From Chloroflexota bacterium (lineage in GTDB: Bacteria > Chloroflexota > UBA6077 > SHYK01), in the NCBI GenBank assembly GCA_035652535.1, contig DASRDP010000027.1:1-45600 (forward strand): DNA of 45,600 nucleotides. Direction: 5' to 3'. This document shows positions 26,950 through 35,250 of the stretch, in pieces. The first letter of the stretch is position 1, and every line of letters starts with the position of its first letter. Under the pieces are notes generated by a model. That model did no database searches. It was not told the DNA's origin and saw only the letters and a list, made by a program, of their open reading frames with translations. A program made the translations under genes and the position numbers.

Positions 26950-26997
26950 GTCGAGCGGCGCACGAAATCAGACGTCGGACACCTTGAGCGCGGCCAG

Positions 26998-27768
26998 TCA
27001 GTCTCTATATGACGGGTCTTCGGCGTCCAGCAGGGCGAGCAGCGCGGGCCAGGCGTCGTCGGTCCTCCCCGATAGTCGCTCTGGCCCCGTCTGCACCCGC
27101 GTTCGCTGCTCCACGTTGGGCATGACGAGCGGCTGGCCGCTGGCCTGCGCAAGGATCTGAAATTGACAGGCCCGCTCCACGTAGTAGGCTGCGACGAACG
27201 CCTCGCCGACCGTGCGGCCAAGGGCGAGCACGCCATGATTGCGCATGAGCATGATCTGCTTGTCGCCGAGGTCCTCTGCGAGGCGCGACCGCTCGACCGC
27301 GCTCACGGCGGCCCCCGCGTAATCGTGGTATGCAACGCCGCCGGAGAAGCGGAGGGCTGCCTGGGTGAGGGGTAAGAGTCCGCAATCGAGGGATGACACG
27401 GCGACCGCATACGGCGAGTGGGTGTGAAGAACGCAGTTCACGTCCGGCCGTGCCTCGAGGATCGCGCCGTGGATGCCGGTCCCGGCCGGATTCACGCGAT
27501 ACGGGCTCTCGCCGACGATGTTCCCCTCGAGGTCGACTCGAACGAGATTCGAGGCTTTGATCTGGCCAAAGAGGAGCTGATGGGGTTTAAAGAGGTACGT
27601 TGGCGGGTTCCCCGGCACGCGCAGCGAGATGTGGGTGTAGATGAGCTCCGCCATGCCGAACTTTTCCGCGAGACGATGCGCCGCGGCGAGCTGGATGCGC
27701 AGCTCGCGCTCGTCGTCGCTCGTGGGCTCCACTGAACGTCTCTGGTCGGGCCCGGTTGTCGCCGCCAC
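26998..27768 (-). CDS. Class II aldolase/adducin family protein
   Basis: 256 residues from GTG 27768, chosen for the GGAGGAG site just upstream (27773-27779); the frame is open far upstream but without protein-like sequence. Motifs: MAELIYTHISLRVPG, the Zn-binding HTHSPYAVAVS, YHDYAGAAVS, and MLMRNHGVLALGRTVGEAF with the third Zn-ligand His. This is the fuculose-phosphate aldolase fold, whose members cleave or dehydrate phosphosugars or decarboxylate related acids. Divergent from the TAXI protein gene, with which it shares a 136-bp regulatory region. No phosphosugar-specific residue could be assigned. Confidence 0.85.
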   Translation of the reverse strand: MAATTGPDQRRSVEPTSDDERELRIQLAAAHRLAEKFGMAELIYTHISLRVPGNPPTYLFKPHQLLFGQIKASNLVRVDLEGNIVGESPYRVNPAGTGIHGAILEARPDVNCVLHTHSPYAVAVSSLDCGLLPLTQAALRFSGGVAYHDYAGAAVSAVERSRLAEDLGDKQIMLMRNHGVLALGRTVGEAFVAAYYVERACQFQILAQASGQPLVMPNVEQRTRVQTGPERLSGRTDDAWPALLALLDAEDPSYRD

Positions 27769-27854
27769 GTCTCTCCTCCGTCCTGCAGCGTTGTTCGCTC
27801 CATCGTACCACTGACAGCCCGGAGATGGGCTGATCGCGAGATCCAGGGAGCTGC

Positions 27855-27884
27855 CTGACTTCCTCCAACGGCCCTGGCTACAAT
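27855..27884 (+). promoter_or_regulatory. Candidate sigma70-type promoter for the TAXI gene
   Basis: CTGACT (-35, four of six), an 18-nt spacer and TACAAT (-10, five of six), ending 20 nt upstream of the ATG at 27905. Confidence 0.45.
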
Positions 27885-27904
27885 GACGCGAATCGAAGGA
27901 GAGG

Positions 27905-28897
27905 ATGCGCGGAATGCAGGAAACGTGGAGGACTGGCCCCGCCAGCGGGAACACCGAGCGCAGCCCCGTCGTCCAGCGATCAAAGATGTTCCTGGAGGTC
28001 GCGGCGGAGTTGGTCGGCACGCCCGGATGGACTGACCGGCAGGTGAACATCCAGTTCCGGGAGCAGGGCGCCAGCGCCTGGCGGGTGAACCTCTTCGCCA
28101 GCGACGCCGCGAACTCGATCGACGCGGTTGTGGCCGGAGAGGCGGACATCGCAATCTGTAATCCGGGCGCGGTGCTTGCGATGGCGCTCCACGGACTCGG
28201 GCCATTTGCGCAGCCGATTCCGGTTCGGGCCATCGTGGTGTTCCCGCAACTCGACCGGCTGGGTTTCGCGATCGCCAAGCGCTGCGGCGTCAGCTCCATT
28301 GCCGAGATCAAGGAGCGGCGGCTGCCGCTCAAGGTTTCGCTGCGGGGGCAGCGCGATCACTCGGTCCACATGATCATCGATCTGGTGCTGTCCACCTACG
28401 GGTTCTCCTTGGCAGACATCGAGCGCTGGGGCGGCGAGCTCCGCTACACTCCGGGTCTCGGAACGGCGCCCGGGCGGCTCGACGCGGTGCCTAGCGGCGG
28501 CGTTGACATCGTCATCGACGAGGCCTTCGGCGGCCTGGCCAAAGGGGCGATCGACCTCGGGCTGAGCCTCCTCCCCGTCGACGAGCCGCAGCTTCAACAG
28601 CTCGAAAAGCTTGGGCTCCGGCGTTCTCGGATCACCACGGAGGAGTTCCCAGGACTGGAGCATGAGCACGACGCCGTCGATTTCAGCGGGTGGCCGGTCT
28701 TCTGCGTCGAAAGCACGCCCGATGACCTCGTCACCCACTTCTGCGCGGCGCTCGAGAAGCGAAAAGGCCGTTTGCCGTGGTACGGGACGGGACCGATGGA
28801 CCTGAAGCACATGGTCAGCGACGCGCCCGACGCCCCACTCCCGATCCCGCTCCACCCGGCAGCCGAGCGCTTCTGGCGACAGCAGGGGTACCTGTAG
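27905..28897 (+). CDS. TAXI-family TRAP solute-binding protein homologue, no signal peptide
   Basis: 330 residues. NMT1/TAXI-type periplasmic-binding fold: the core runs from INSIDAVVAGEADIAICNPG-like ligand-pocket sequence (actual segment NSIDAVVAGEADIAICNPGA), through AIVVFPQLDRLGFAIAK, LPLKVSLRGQRDHSVHMI and AVPSGGVDIVIDEAFGG. The N-terminus (MRGMQETWRTGPASGN) is hydrophilic, so no export signal is evident. An AAGGAG site precedes ATG 27905. No DctQM-like TRAP membrane genes are nearby. It may act in the cytoplasm as a ligand sensor, or be exported by another route. Divergent from the class II aldolase. Confidence 0.7.
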   Translation: MRGMQETWRTGPASGNTERSPVVQRSKMFLEVAAELVGTPGWTDRQVNIQFREQGASAWRVNLFASDAANSIDAVVAGEADIAICNPGAVLAMALHGLGPFAQPIPVRAIVVFPQLDRLGFAIAKRCGVSSIAEIKERRLPLKVSLRGQRDHSVHMIIDLVLSTYGFSLADIERWGGELRYTPGLGTAPGRLDAVPSGGVDIVIDEAFGGLAKGAIDLGLSLLPVDEPQLQQLEKLGLRRSRITTEEFPGLEHEHDAVDFSGWPVFCVESTPDDLVTHFCAALEKRKGRLPWYGTGPMDLKHMVSDAPDAPLPIPLHPAAERFWRQQGYL

Positions 28898-28989
28898 GTG
28901 CGCAGGGACGCGGACCGTCGTCGATCCCAACGCCGACGACAGACTGTCCCCCGACGCGGCACGCACGGCTCGCTTGCCGAGACCGCCGG

Positions 28990-29436
28990 TCAGTCTCCTG
29001 ACGGGCTGTCGTCGCCCGGCTCCGGAGCCTGGAGAAACTCCAGGTAGGCGACAACGTCGGATGCCTGGTCCGCGGTCAATCCGAGGGTGGGCATCGCCGT
29101 CCCCGGCTTCACCGACTGTGGATCCGCGATCCAGCGCGCCAGGTTCTCGGGCGTGTTGGCCAGGACGTCCGCAATCATTGGCCGCGATGCGACCTCACGC
29201 AGATCCGGGCCGATGAGCGGCTGCGAGCTGCCATCGATCGTGTGGCACACCGAGCAGTAATTGGCGAAGAGCACCCGCCCGCTCCCGGCGGAGTCCGCGC
29301 CTCCCTCAAGCTCCATGGGGGTGGCCCCGAAGGCGACTGTCGGCCACGGTTGGTACAGGACCGCGGAGCCCGCCGCGAGCAGTGACAGGGCAACGATGAG
29401 CGTTCCGGCTCGTGCCTCCTTCTGGAAATGCCTCAT
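28990..29436 (-). CDS. Secreted class I cytochrome c
   Basis: 148 residues: signal or membrane anchor (TLIVALSLLAAGSAVLY), one heme site CSVCH (C61, C64, H65) and a distal Met (M115 in GTAMPTLGL), then the C-terminal helix SDVVAYLEFLQAP. A monoheme electron carrier. Its ATG overlaps the stop of the upstream 726-residue protein (ATGA), so the two are translated together and probably exchange electrons. The C-terminus is acidic. Confidence 0.9.
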   Translation of the reverse strand: MRHFQKEARAGTLIVALSLLAAGSAVLYQPWPTVAFGATPMELEGGADSAGSGRVLFANYCSVCHTIDGSSQPLIGPDLREVASRPMIADVLANTPENLARWIADPQSVKPGTAMPTLGLTADQASDVVAYLEFLQAPEPGDDSPSGD

Positions 29437-31613
29437 TTCGCCAACGGGTCAGGGCGCAGCTGGAAGTGCACCACTTTGCTTGTTGTCCCCGCACCGGTCT
29501 CCAGATGGAATGGAGTTCGGCTCCCGACGGTAGCCCAGAGCCCGCGGCCCTTCCACCCCGCGTTTGGATCATCGATCCGCCCGTCGAGCCCTTTGGTGTA
29601 GAAGCCCATGGGATACGGCACCCGCAGGGTCACCCATTGGCCGTCGTGAAACGCGAGCAGGCCATCGGCGGCGTTCGCGGTGCTGACCGGAACGTTGTCC
29701 CCAAGTCCGAAGGTGTTGAATTGATCGACCCACACGTAATAGGCGCCGTCGACGCTGCCCTCGTCCTCTAGGCCCTCGAACTGGGGGAGCGGGTCCTTGT
29801 AGAAGGTCCAGCCTTCGGGGCACTGCTGCCCTGTGGCGGTCGGCCCATTGAGCGGGCCTTGACACTTTCGCCTGTCGAAACTCGCGAGGTGGCCACTGGC
29901 CAGCGGGACCCAAACCACGCCATTTCGGTCCACGTCCATGCCTCTCGGGCCATATCCATGCGCGGGTTCGCCATTGTCGTCGACTGGAAGCTGGTAGATC
30001 TCCGTCAGCGTTGTCTCCGGCGGATTGGGCCCCGGCGTGATTCGCAGGATAGCCCCGGGATATGTGAAGTTGGAGCCCCATACGGAGCCGTCTGGCGCTG
30101 GGGACGCCCCATACAGTCCAGCGACGATCCGTTTGTCCATCGTTGGGTCAAGAGAGTCACCAGGCTCGACATATTCTCCCCGCTGGCCATCTCCGTTCGT
30201 GTCGAGAATCATCGGCGTCCACCCCTGGGACGCCTGTTCGTCCCCTGTCTCGTCGAACATTTTGGTGTTGAACCATCCCACGACGTCCGAGGAGCCGACG
30301 CCCGTGCTCATCCAGAGCGTGTTGTCCGCATCCTCCGCAAACATCAGGTGGTGGGTGGTGAAGCAGGTATCGATAAACGTGAGCTCGCCGGTCTTCGGAT
30401 CATATCGGCCGAGCTGACGATTGGCCTGTTCCATGGGGAATTGTTGAGCAGATGGAACACTCGATCCCTCACGGCACCAATCCGGGTCCGCGGGAGGCCG
30501 GATGGACATCGTAAGCCACAAACGTCCCTGCGCATCGAGCATGGGGTTGTGGGCGTTCGCACGGCTCGTCCAGAGAACCTCGTCGCCGTAATACGGTGAC
30601 GGTTGGGGCATGCTTTGTGGCGCCGCCGGCTCCGTACCGGGATCACGAACGGTCAGCGGGATCCGGCTCGCAACGTTTCGCACGGGGTCGAGTACCGGTA
30701 CGTAGTCGGAGCTGAGCTCAGTCGTTCCGTAGATTGGACCGTACGCGTTCACGGTGGGATGGCGTCGGTCGGTGGATACTTCATCGTGCAGATAGGTCTT
30801 GTAGTCCGCCCAGTCCCACTCCGTAACCACGACGTTCCGCTCGATCCCTTGCGGGCGCGGCGGGGCCGGTGGGAGCGCGCCTGCGGCGACGCGATCCGTC
30901 CAATCGGCCAACTCCCCGAGGGCACGCTGGAGGCCGAGTCGACTCAGGCTGCTCACCATGTTTCCGGCGGCTTGCCCGGACTGCACACGTCGCTGCCACG
31001 CCGCGGCAGACGAATCGAAGTGGCCGAGTCCCTCTGAAAGCTCGCGTGTCGCCCGATCACCCATGGTATGGCAGCCGAGACAGGATCCCGACGTCATGTC
31101 TCGGATCCATTCCTTTTGGCTCGTGACCTGCGGGGAGATCCCATTTCCGTCCGGTCCGGTGCCGGGGAACTCTGACTTGTCTGGAATGTGGAGCAGGGAG
31201 TACCAGTAGCCGGCGGGGTAGTACTGCGCAGCCGAGAGTGGGTCCGGCGCGACTACCGCGGTGAGGTCGAGATTCTGACCAGGCGAGGCCGAAACCTTCG
31301 GTGAATCGACGAGGCCGTACCCCCGCACCCAGACGCTATACGTCGCGCTGGGAAGATCGGGCAGGAGGTAGCGTCCCTGATCGTCCGTGACGACGATCTT
31401 GGCAAATTTCGTGGGGAGGTCGCTCGTCTCCGCGATGACCCAGACCCCAGCCTCGGGTCCCTTTGGGCTCACCACCGTCCCCCCGATCTCGCCGGGGCCG
31501 ATAGACACTGCCGGGGGCGTGGGCTGTGCTGCGCTGGCGCCGACCAACACCGCTGCCAGAACGAAGGCCGCACCAAAAGACGCGCCGATGTAACTGCGCT
31601 TCCGTGTGCCCAT
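29433..31613 (-). CDS. Secreted multidomain protein: carboxypeptidase-regulatory-like domain, c-heme motif and beta-propeller
   Basis: 726 residues. Signal peptide (to about 29); a carboxypeptidase-regulatory/Ig-like domain (39-120; GGTVVSPKGPEAGVWVIAE, YLLPDLPSATYSVWVRGYG); a heme c motif CLGCH (C178, C181, H182); then from about 260 to the end a repeat-rich propeller of the Vgb/SMP-30 type (LDAQGRLWLTMS, FAEDADNTLWMSTG, APDGSVWGSN, MDVDRNGVVWVPLASG). A c-type heme fused to such a propeller suggests an extracellular oxidation or electron-transfer role. It heads the operon with cytochrome c, 45 nt downstream of a good promoter. The substrate is unknown; 'lyase' names used for relatives may mislead. 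Confidence 0.8.
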   Translation of the reverse strand: MGTRKRSYIGASFGAAFVLAAVLVGASAAQPTPPAVSIGPGEIGGTVVSPKGPEAGVWVIAETSDLPTKFAKIVVTDDQGRYLLPDLPSATYSVWVRGYGLVDSPKVSASPGQNLDLTAVVAPDPLSAAQYYPAGYWYSLLHIPDKSEFPGTGPDGNGISPQVTSQKEWIRDMTSGSCLGCHTMGDRATRELSEGLGHFDSSAAAWQRRVQSGQAAGNMVSSLSRLGLQRALGELADWTDRVAAGALPPAPPRPQGIERNVVVTEWDWADYKTYLHDEVSTDRRHPTVNAYGPIYGTTELSSDYVPVLDPVRNVASRIPLTVRDPGTEPAAPQSMPQPSPYYGDEVLWTSRANAHNPMLDAQGRLWLTMSIRPPADPDWCREGSSVPSAQQFPMEQANRQLGRYDPKTGELTFIDTCFTTHHLMFAEDADNTLWMSTGVGSSDVVGWFNTKMFDETGDEQASQGWTPMILDTNGDGQRGEYVEPGDSLDPTMDKRIVAGLYGASPAPDGSVWGSNFTYPGAILRITPGPNPPETTLTEIYQLPVDDNGEPAHGYGPRGMDVDRNGVVWVPLASGHLASFDRRKCQGPLNGPTATGQQCPEGWTFYKDPLPQFEGLEDEGSVDGAYYVWVDQFNTFGLGDNVPVSTANAADGLLAFHDGQWVTLRVPYPMGFYTKGLDGRIDDPNAGWKGRGLWATVGSRTPFHLETGAGTTSKVVHFQLRPDPLAK

Positions 31614-31657
31614 GTGATCCTCCGCTGAACAAGCTTGTCCGCTGCCTTTGGCCGGTC

Positions 31658-31686
31658 TTTTTATCGACAGTGTGACGAGTTGTCAA
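31658..31686 (-). promoter_or_regulatory. Sigma70-type promoter for the heme-propeller/cytochrome c operon
   Basis: On the minus strand a perfect TTGACA (-35) is followed by a 17-nt spacer and TAAAAA (-10, four of six), 45 nt upstream of the ATG at 31613. This is the clearest promoter in the window. Confidence 0.6.
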
Positions 31687-31752
31687 AATCCAGTTTCAGA
31701 ATCGAAAGGGAGCGCAAAAACGGACCCGCGGCGATCCCGCTGTTTTGCGCTG

Positions 31753-33486
31753 TCACCCTTTGGCGAACGACCAGGTCTGGATGTCCCAGTAGGGAGTCGT
31801 GGCGCGGCTCGTGTCCCCGAACTGCGGCGCCTCGACGCCTGTCGGCCCGTGCAGGGAGCTGACCCACACTTCGATCCCCTGAGAGAAGTAAAGCGAGTAA
31901 CCGGGCAGATCTTCGCTCACAAGCGCAATCATCTGCGCGACGTCTTTCCCACGCGCGGCCGGGTCAAGCTCGGACTGCCACGCGGCATACAGACGGTCGT
32001 AATCCGGGCTGGTCCAACCGGACCGGTTTCGCCCGCGCCAGCGATTCGCGGCCGTGCCCACCTCGGAGGACAGGAAGCTGGGTTCGCCGCCAAAGAAGCC
32101 GTAGGACAGTCCGGGCAAGGTGTGGCGCGTCTCGAGCTGCGTGAAGACCTGCGGGGCGATTACGTCCTGGCGAACGTTGAACCCCGCCTTGTGCCACGAG
32201 TCGCTGAGGACCGTCTGCATGCGCTGGATCTCGGACGCGGCTTGGACGGCGAAGTCCACGTTCACCGGTCGTCCAGACGCTGCGACGAAGTTGCCGCTGC
32301 TGTCTTTGGCATACCCGGCCTCCGCCATGAGCTGAGCCGAGCGATTTGGATCGAGCGGATATTTCGTCATCAGGCGGTCGGCTTCGGCGAAGTAGGGAAG
32401 GCTTGGCGGAATCGGCGAGTCGGTGGGCGCGCCGAGTCCGTCGAAGGCGCCGTCGTTGATCGCCCCACGGTCGATGGCGTGGGCGAGCGCCCTGCGCACG
32501 CGCAGGTCGAGGAGCGCTTCGTCGCCGACGTACTCCGGCCGCTGCTGGAGATAGAGGAACACGGCGGTCCCGGGAATCGCGGCCGCGGTCCCCTTCCCCG
32601 CCGTCTCCCACTCTTGCTTGAGGGTGACGTACTGCACGAACCGCAGCGTGTTGCAGCAGGCGTAGTCGATCTGGTCGCCCGCGAAGACCGTCGCGAGGGT
32701 CTGGTTCTCATCGAGAAAGATTCGAACGACGAGCCGGTCGATCTGGGGACCGCCCAGGGCATGCCCCGCGAAGCCAGTGCCTTCGAGCTGAACGCCCGGC
32801 TCCCAGCGCTCGAGTCGATACGGACCTGCTCCCACGTAACCGGCGGTCCAGTATGGGTCGGCCATGAAGGCGTCTGAGCCGATACGTCCGGTCGTGAAGT
32901 CCGCGTACAGCGGACCCAGCAGATGTTGGGGCAGCGGATCCAAGTCTTCAAACCCGAGCGTTCCCCCAAGCGGGTTCGGCGCTCCCCACTCCACCACGAG
33001 GGTGCGCGCGTCGCGCGCCACGGCGTTCTCCATCGAATCCTGCGGGGTCGAGATGAAGACGGCGAGCCCCGGGTCGGTGTAGACGTGAAATGCGAACACG
33101 AAGTCGTCGGCGGTTAGGGGCGCGCCGTCCTGCCAGGTGAGGTTGCCGCGCAGGGTATAGGTCGTCTCCATTCGCCCGTCGGGCATGACGCGCCAGGATT
33201 CTGTGTTGAGCTGCGGAAGCGACTCCGCTAGATACGGGCGAACTGCCCCTTTGTCGTCCACCAGGCTCAGCGCGGCGTTGAAGAGCCGTGTGGTGTTGCG
33301 GGTGCCGTTACTCTGGAGGACTTTTGACGCCAGATTGGATGGCTCGTAGCGGTGGGCGAGGACCAGCGTGCGGCTCTGGTTTGGCTCGGGTGTCCCCGGC
33401 GCCTCTCTCGGTCGCTGGCCCTCGCCGGGCGCGCAGCCGATCAGCAGTGTCATCGACACGATTCCCGCCACGACGATCCATCGCAT
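31753..33486 (-). CDS. Peptide/solute ABC transporter substrate-binding lipoprotein (SBP_bac_5), second type
   Basis: 577 residues with a textbook lipoprotein signal (MRWIVVAGIVSMTLLIGC). Family motifs: LSLVDDKGAVRPYLAESLPQL, TLRGNLTWQDGAPLTADDFVF, GYVGAGPYRLERWEPG, LRVRRALAHAIDRGAI, DPNRSAQLMAEAGYAKDSSG and a C-terminal YWDIQTWSF. It is more distant from the other two binding proteins than they are from each other. GGAGG precedes the ATG. Divergent from the amidohydrolase at 33629, with 142 bp between. No permease or ATPase is encoded nearby. Ligand unknown. Confidence 0.85.
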   Translation of the reverse strand: MRWIVVAGIVSMTLLIGCAPGEGQRPREAPGTPEPNQSRTLVLAHRYEPSNLASKVLQSNGTRNTTRLFNAALSLVDDKGAVRPYLAESLPQLNTESWRVMPDGRMETTYTLRGNLTWQDGAPLTADDFVFAFHVYTDPGLAVFISTPQDSMENAVARDARTLVVEWGAPNPLGGTLGFEDLDPLPQHLLGPLYADFTTGRIGSDAFMADPYWTAGYVGAGPYRLERWEPGVQLEGTGFAGHALGGPQIDRLVVRIFLDENQTLATVFAGDQIDYACCNTLRFVQYVTLKQEWETAGKGTAAAIPGTAVFLYLQQRPEYVGDEALLDLRVRRALAHAIDRGAINDGAFDGLGAPTDSPIPPSLPYFAEADRLMTKYPLDPNRSAQLMAEAGYAKDSSGNFVAASGRPVNVDFAVQAASEIQRMQTVLSDSWHKAGFNVRQDVIAPQVFTQLETRHTLPGLSYGFFGGEPSFLSSEVGTAANRWRGRNRSGWTSPDYDRLYAAWQSELDPAARGKDVAQMIALVSEDLPGYSLYFSQGIEVWVSSLHGPTGVEAPQFGDTSRATTPYWDIQTWSFAKG

Positions 33487-33556
33487 CGCCCATCCTCCGT
33501 CCGCGACGATCAGCCCGTTTGCCCGCCATCGTACACGAGTCCTCGGCGGAGGGCGA

Positions 33557-33565
33557 TGCTAGAAT
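33557..33565 (+). promoter_or_regulatory. Candidate extended -10 promoter for the amidohydrolase at 33629
   Basis: TGC-TAGAAT, an extended -10 element with five of six bases matching TATAAT, about 63 nt upstream of the ATG. No recognisable -35 is present, which is tolerated in extended -10 promoters. Confidence 0.35.
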
Positions 33566-33628
33566 GGCACCAGCCTCGCGGATGCGAGCGGGCTCCGGTG
33601 GGGAAAGCGGTTCGGCGGGGGAAGAGCG

Positions 33629-34684
33629 ATGACCGTGATCGACGCGGACTGCCACGTAATCGAGAACGACCACACCTGGGACTACTTCGATGAGGAGGAG
33701 GCGAGCCTACGGCCGCTGAGCCTCGTCTCGACGCGTCCGGAGTCCCAAGGCAAGCGCTTCATGTCTATCGACGGCCGGCTCCGCACGGTCGGCTTCGCTG
33801 AGCCCCGCGGGAGCGCGGGAGAGGAGATCTCCGGCTACACGAAAACGTCCGCGGTGTCGCGAACGCTGGCGGACGTCGAGGCCCGCCTGCGCCACATGGA
33901 TGAGCTGGGGGTCGACGTGCAGGTCCTCTATCCCACCCTGTATCTCACGGAGCTCACCTCACGCCCAAAGGTCGAGGCGGCGATGTGCCGCAGCTACAAC
34001 CGCTGGCTCGGCGACATCTGGGAGCAGTCCGACAATCGGCTTCGTTGGGTTGCCGTGCTGCCGCTGCTCGACATGAAAGAGGCGCTCAGCCAGCTTCGGT
34101 GGTCCATGGATCATGGCGCCTGCGGCATTTTCATGCGGGGATTCGAGGGCCGTCGCACGTTGAGCGATCCGTACTTCTACCCCCTATACGAAGAGGCCCA
34201 GCGCCTCAACGCGCCCGTGTGCGTCCACGCCGGCTGCGCCAACACCCCCTATCGTGAGCTGGCCCGCGAGACCTTCTCCATCGCGAAGCTGCCGGTCATC
34301 AGCTCGTTCCATGCCCTCATCACGAACGGCATTCCGGACCGGTTCCCGGCGTTGCGGTTCGGATTCATCGAGGCCGCCGCCACGTGGCTCCCCTACGTCA
34401 TCACGGACCTACGCCGGCGACTCGTTCGCGAGGGCAAGCCGCCGCTTTCGGACAATCCGCTCGCCGACAATCGCATGTACGTCGCGTGCCAGACGAACGA
34501 CGATCTCCCATTCGTCATCAAGTACGCGGGGTCGGATAACCTCGTGATCGGGTCAGACTACGGCCATGCCGACACGTCGACGGAGCTGCTTGCCCTGCGC
34601 AACCTCCACGAGACGACGTCCATCTCGCCTGACGTTCTGAAGAAGATTCTCGAGGATAATCCGCGGGCGCTGTACGGGATCTGA
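33629..34684 (+). CDS. Amidohydrolase family 2 protein
   Basis: 351 residues. Metal-site motifs: VIDADCHVIEND at the N-terminus, His in APVCVHAGCANTP, Glu in LRFGFIEAAATWLPY, Asp in LVIGSDYGHADTS at strand 8. Also SRPKVEAAMCRSYNRWLGDIW, like the MCRSYN/LARSYN segment of the tandem pair. A G-rich RBS (GGGGGAAGAG) precedes the ATG. Divergent from a binding-lipoprotein gene and convergent with the broken DUF302 gene. It could be a hydrolase or a non-oxidative decarboxylase; the reaction is unresolved. Confidence 0.85.
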   Translation: MTVIDADCHVIENDHTWDYFDEEEASLRPLSLVSTRPESQGKRFMSIDGRLRTVGFAEPRGSAGEEISGYTKTSAVSRTLADVEARLRHMDELGVDVQVLYPTLYLTELTSRPKVEAAMCRSYNRWLGDIWEQSDNRLRWVAVLPLLDMKEALSQLRWSMDHGACGIFMRGFEGRRTLSDPYFYPLYEEAQRLNAPVCVHAGCANTPYRELARETFSIAKLPVISSFHALITNGIPDRFPALRFGFIEAAATWLPYVITDLRRRLVREGKPPLSDNPLADNRMYVACQTNDDLPFVIKYAGSDNLVIGSDYGHADTSTELLALRNLHETTSISPDVLKKILEDNPRALYGI

Positions 34685-34722
34685 CGGGCATAGTCACGCT
34701 CGCATCGTGCGACCCGTCACCG

Positions 34723-35141
34723 TCAAGGCGACGGGGAGGCGGACGGAAGCTGCTCGAGGGCACGCTGAAGGCGCGCTCGAGCCTCCTTCGCGATTGGGTG
34801 AAGGGCGGCATTGCCACGATCCCGAAGGCCGAATCCGGATCCAGAGCGGCGACGACAACGCCGCTCTCGTCCTCATACACGGCGACGTTGCAGGGGAGGA
34901 GCAAACCGGCGTCGCGCTCCAGTCGGAGGGCCTGCTTGGCGAGGACGGGATGGCAGGCGCCGAGAATCCGATGGAGGGATGTCAACCCCCGCTTTTGCCT
35001 GAGCGTCTGCTGGACGTCAACCTCCGTCAACACCCCGAATCCCTGGTCAGCCAGGGCAGCGCGCACGGCAGATAGCGCCTGCTCGAACCCGAGCGCCGTG
35101 TGCTTTCCGATCCCGTAGGTCGACCGCAGTTCAGCGGCCAT
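34723..35141 (-). pseudogene. DUF302 protein gene interrupted by a single-base frameshift
   Basis: From ATG 35141 the frame encodes most of a DUF302 domain: YGIGKHTALGFEQALSAVR, ADQGFGVLTEVDVQQTL, HRILGACHPVLAKQAL, LLLPCNVAVYEDESGVVVAALDP. At about 34813-34816 the frame slips: the given frame continues into Arg/Pro/Ser-rich sequence overlapping the convergent amidohydrolase, while the adjacent frame gives the expected DUF302 ending (HPIAKEARARLQRALEQLP) and stops at 34723. Adding one C in the GCC at 34813-34815 (plus strand) restores one continuous protein of about 139 residues. This is either a real mutation or a sequencing/assembly error. Confidence 0.75.
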
Positions 35142-35250
35142 AGCGGACGCGTTTCCGACGGCTGAATCGCGCGTATCGGAAATGCGCCGGTCCAACCTCG
35201 CCTGCCTGGGTGGTTCGCACGGGTTCGCGCGGTGTTCGCCCAATTCCTAC

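Noticed and set aside
27769-28332. N-terminal extension of the class II aldolase frame
   Set aside because: Crosses the divergent TAXI gene in antisense; the GTG with GGAGGAG upstream fits the family start.
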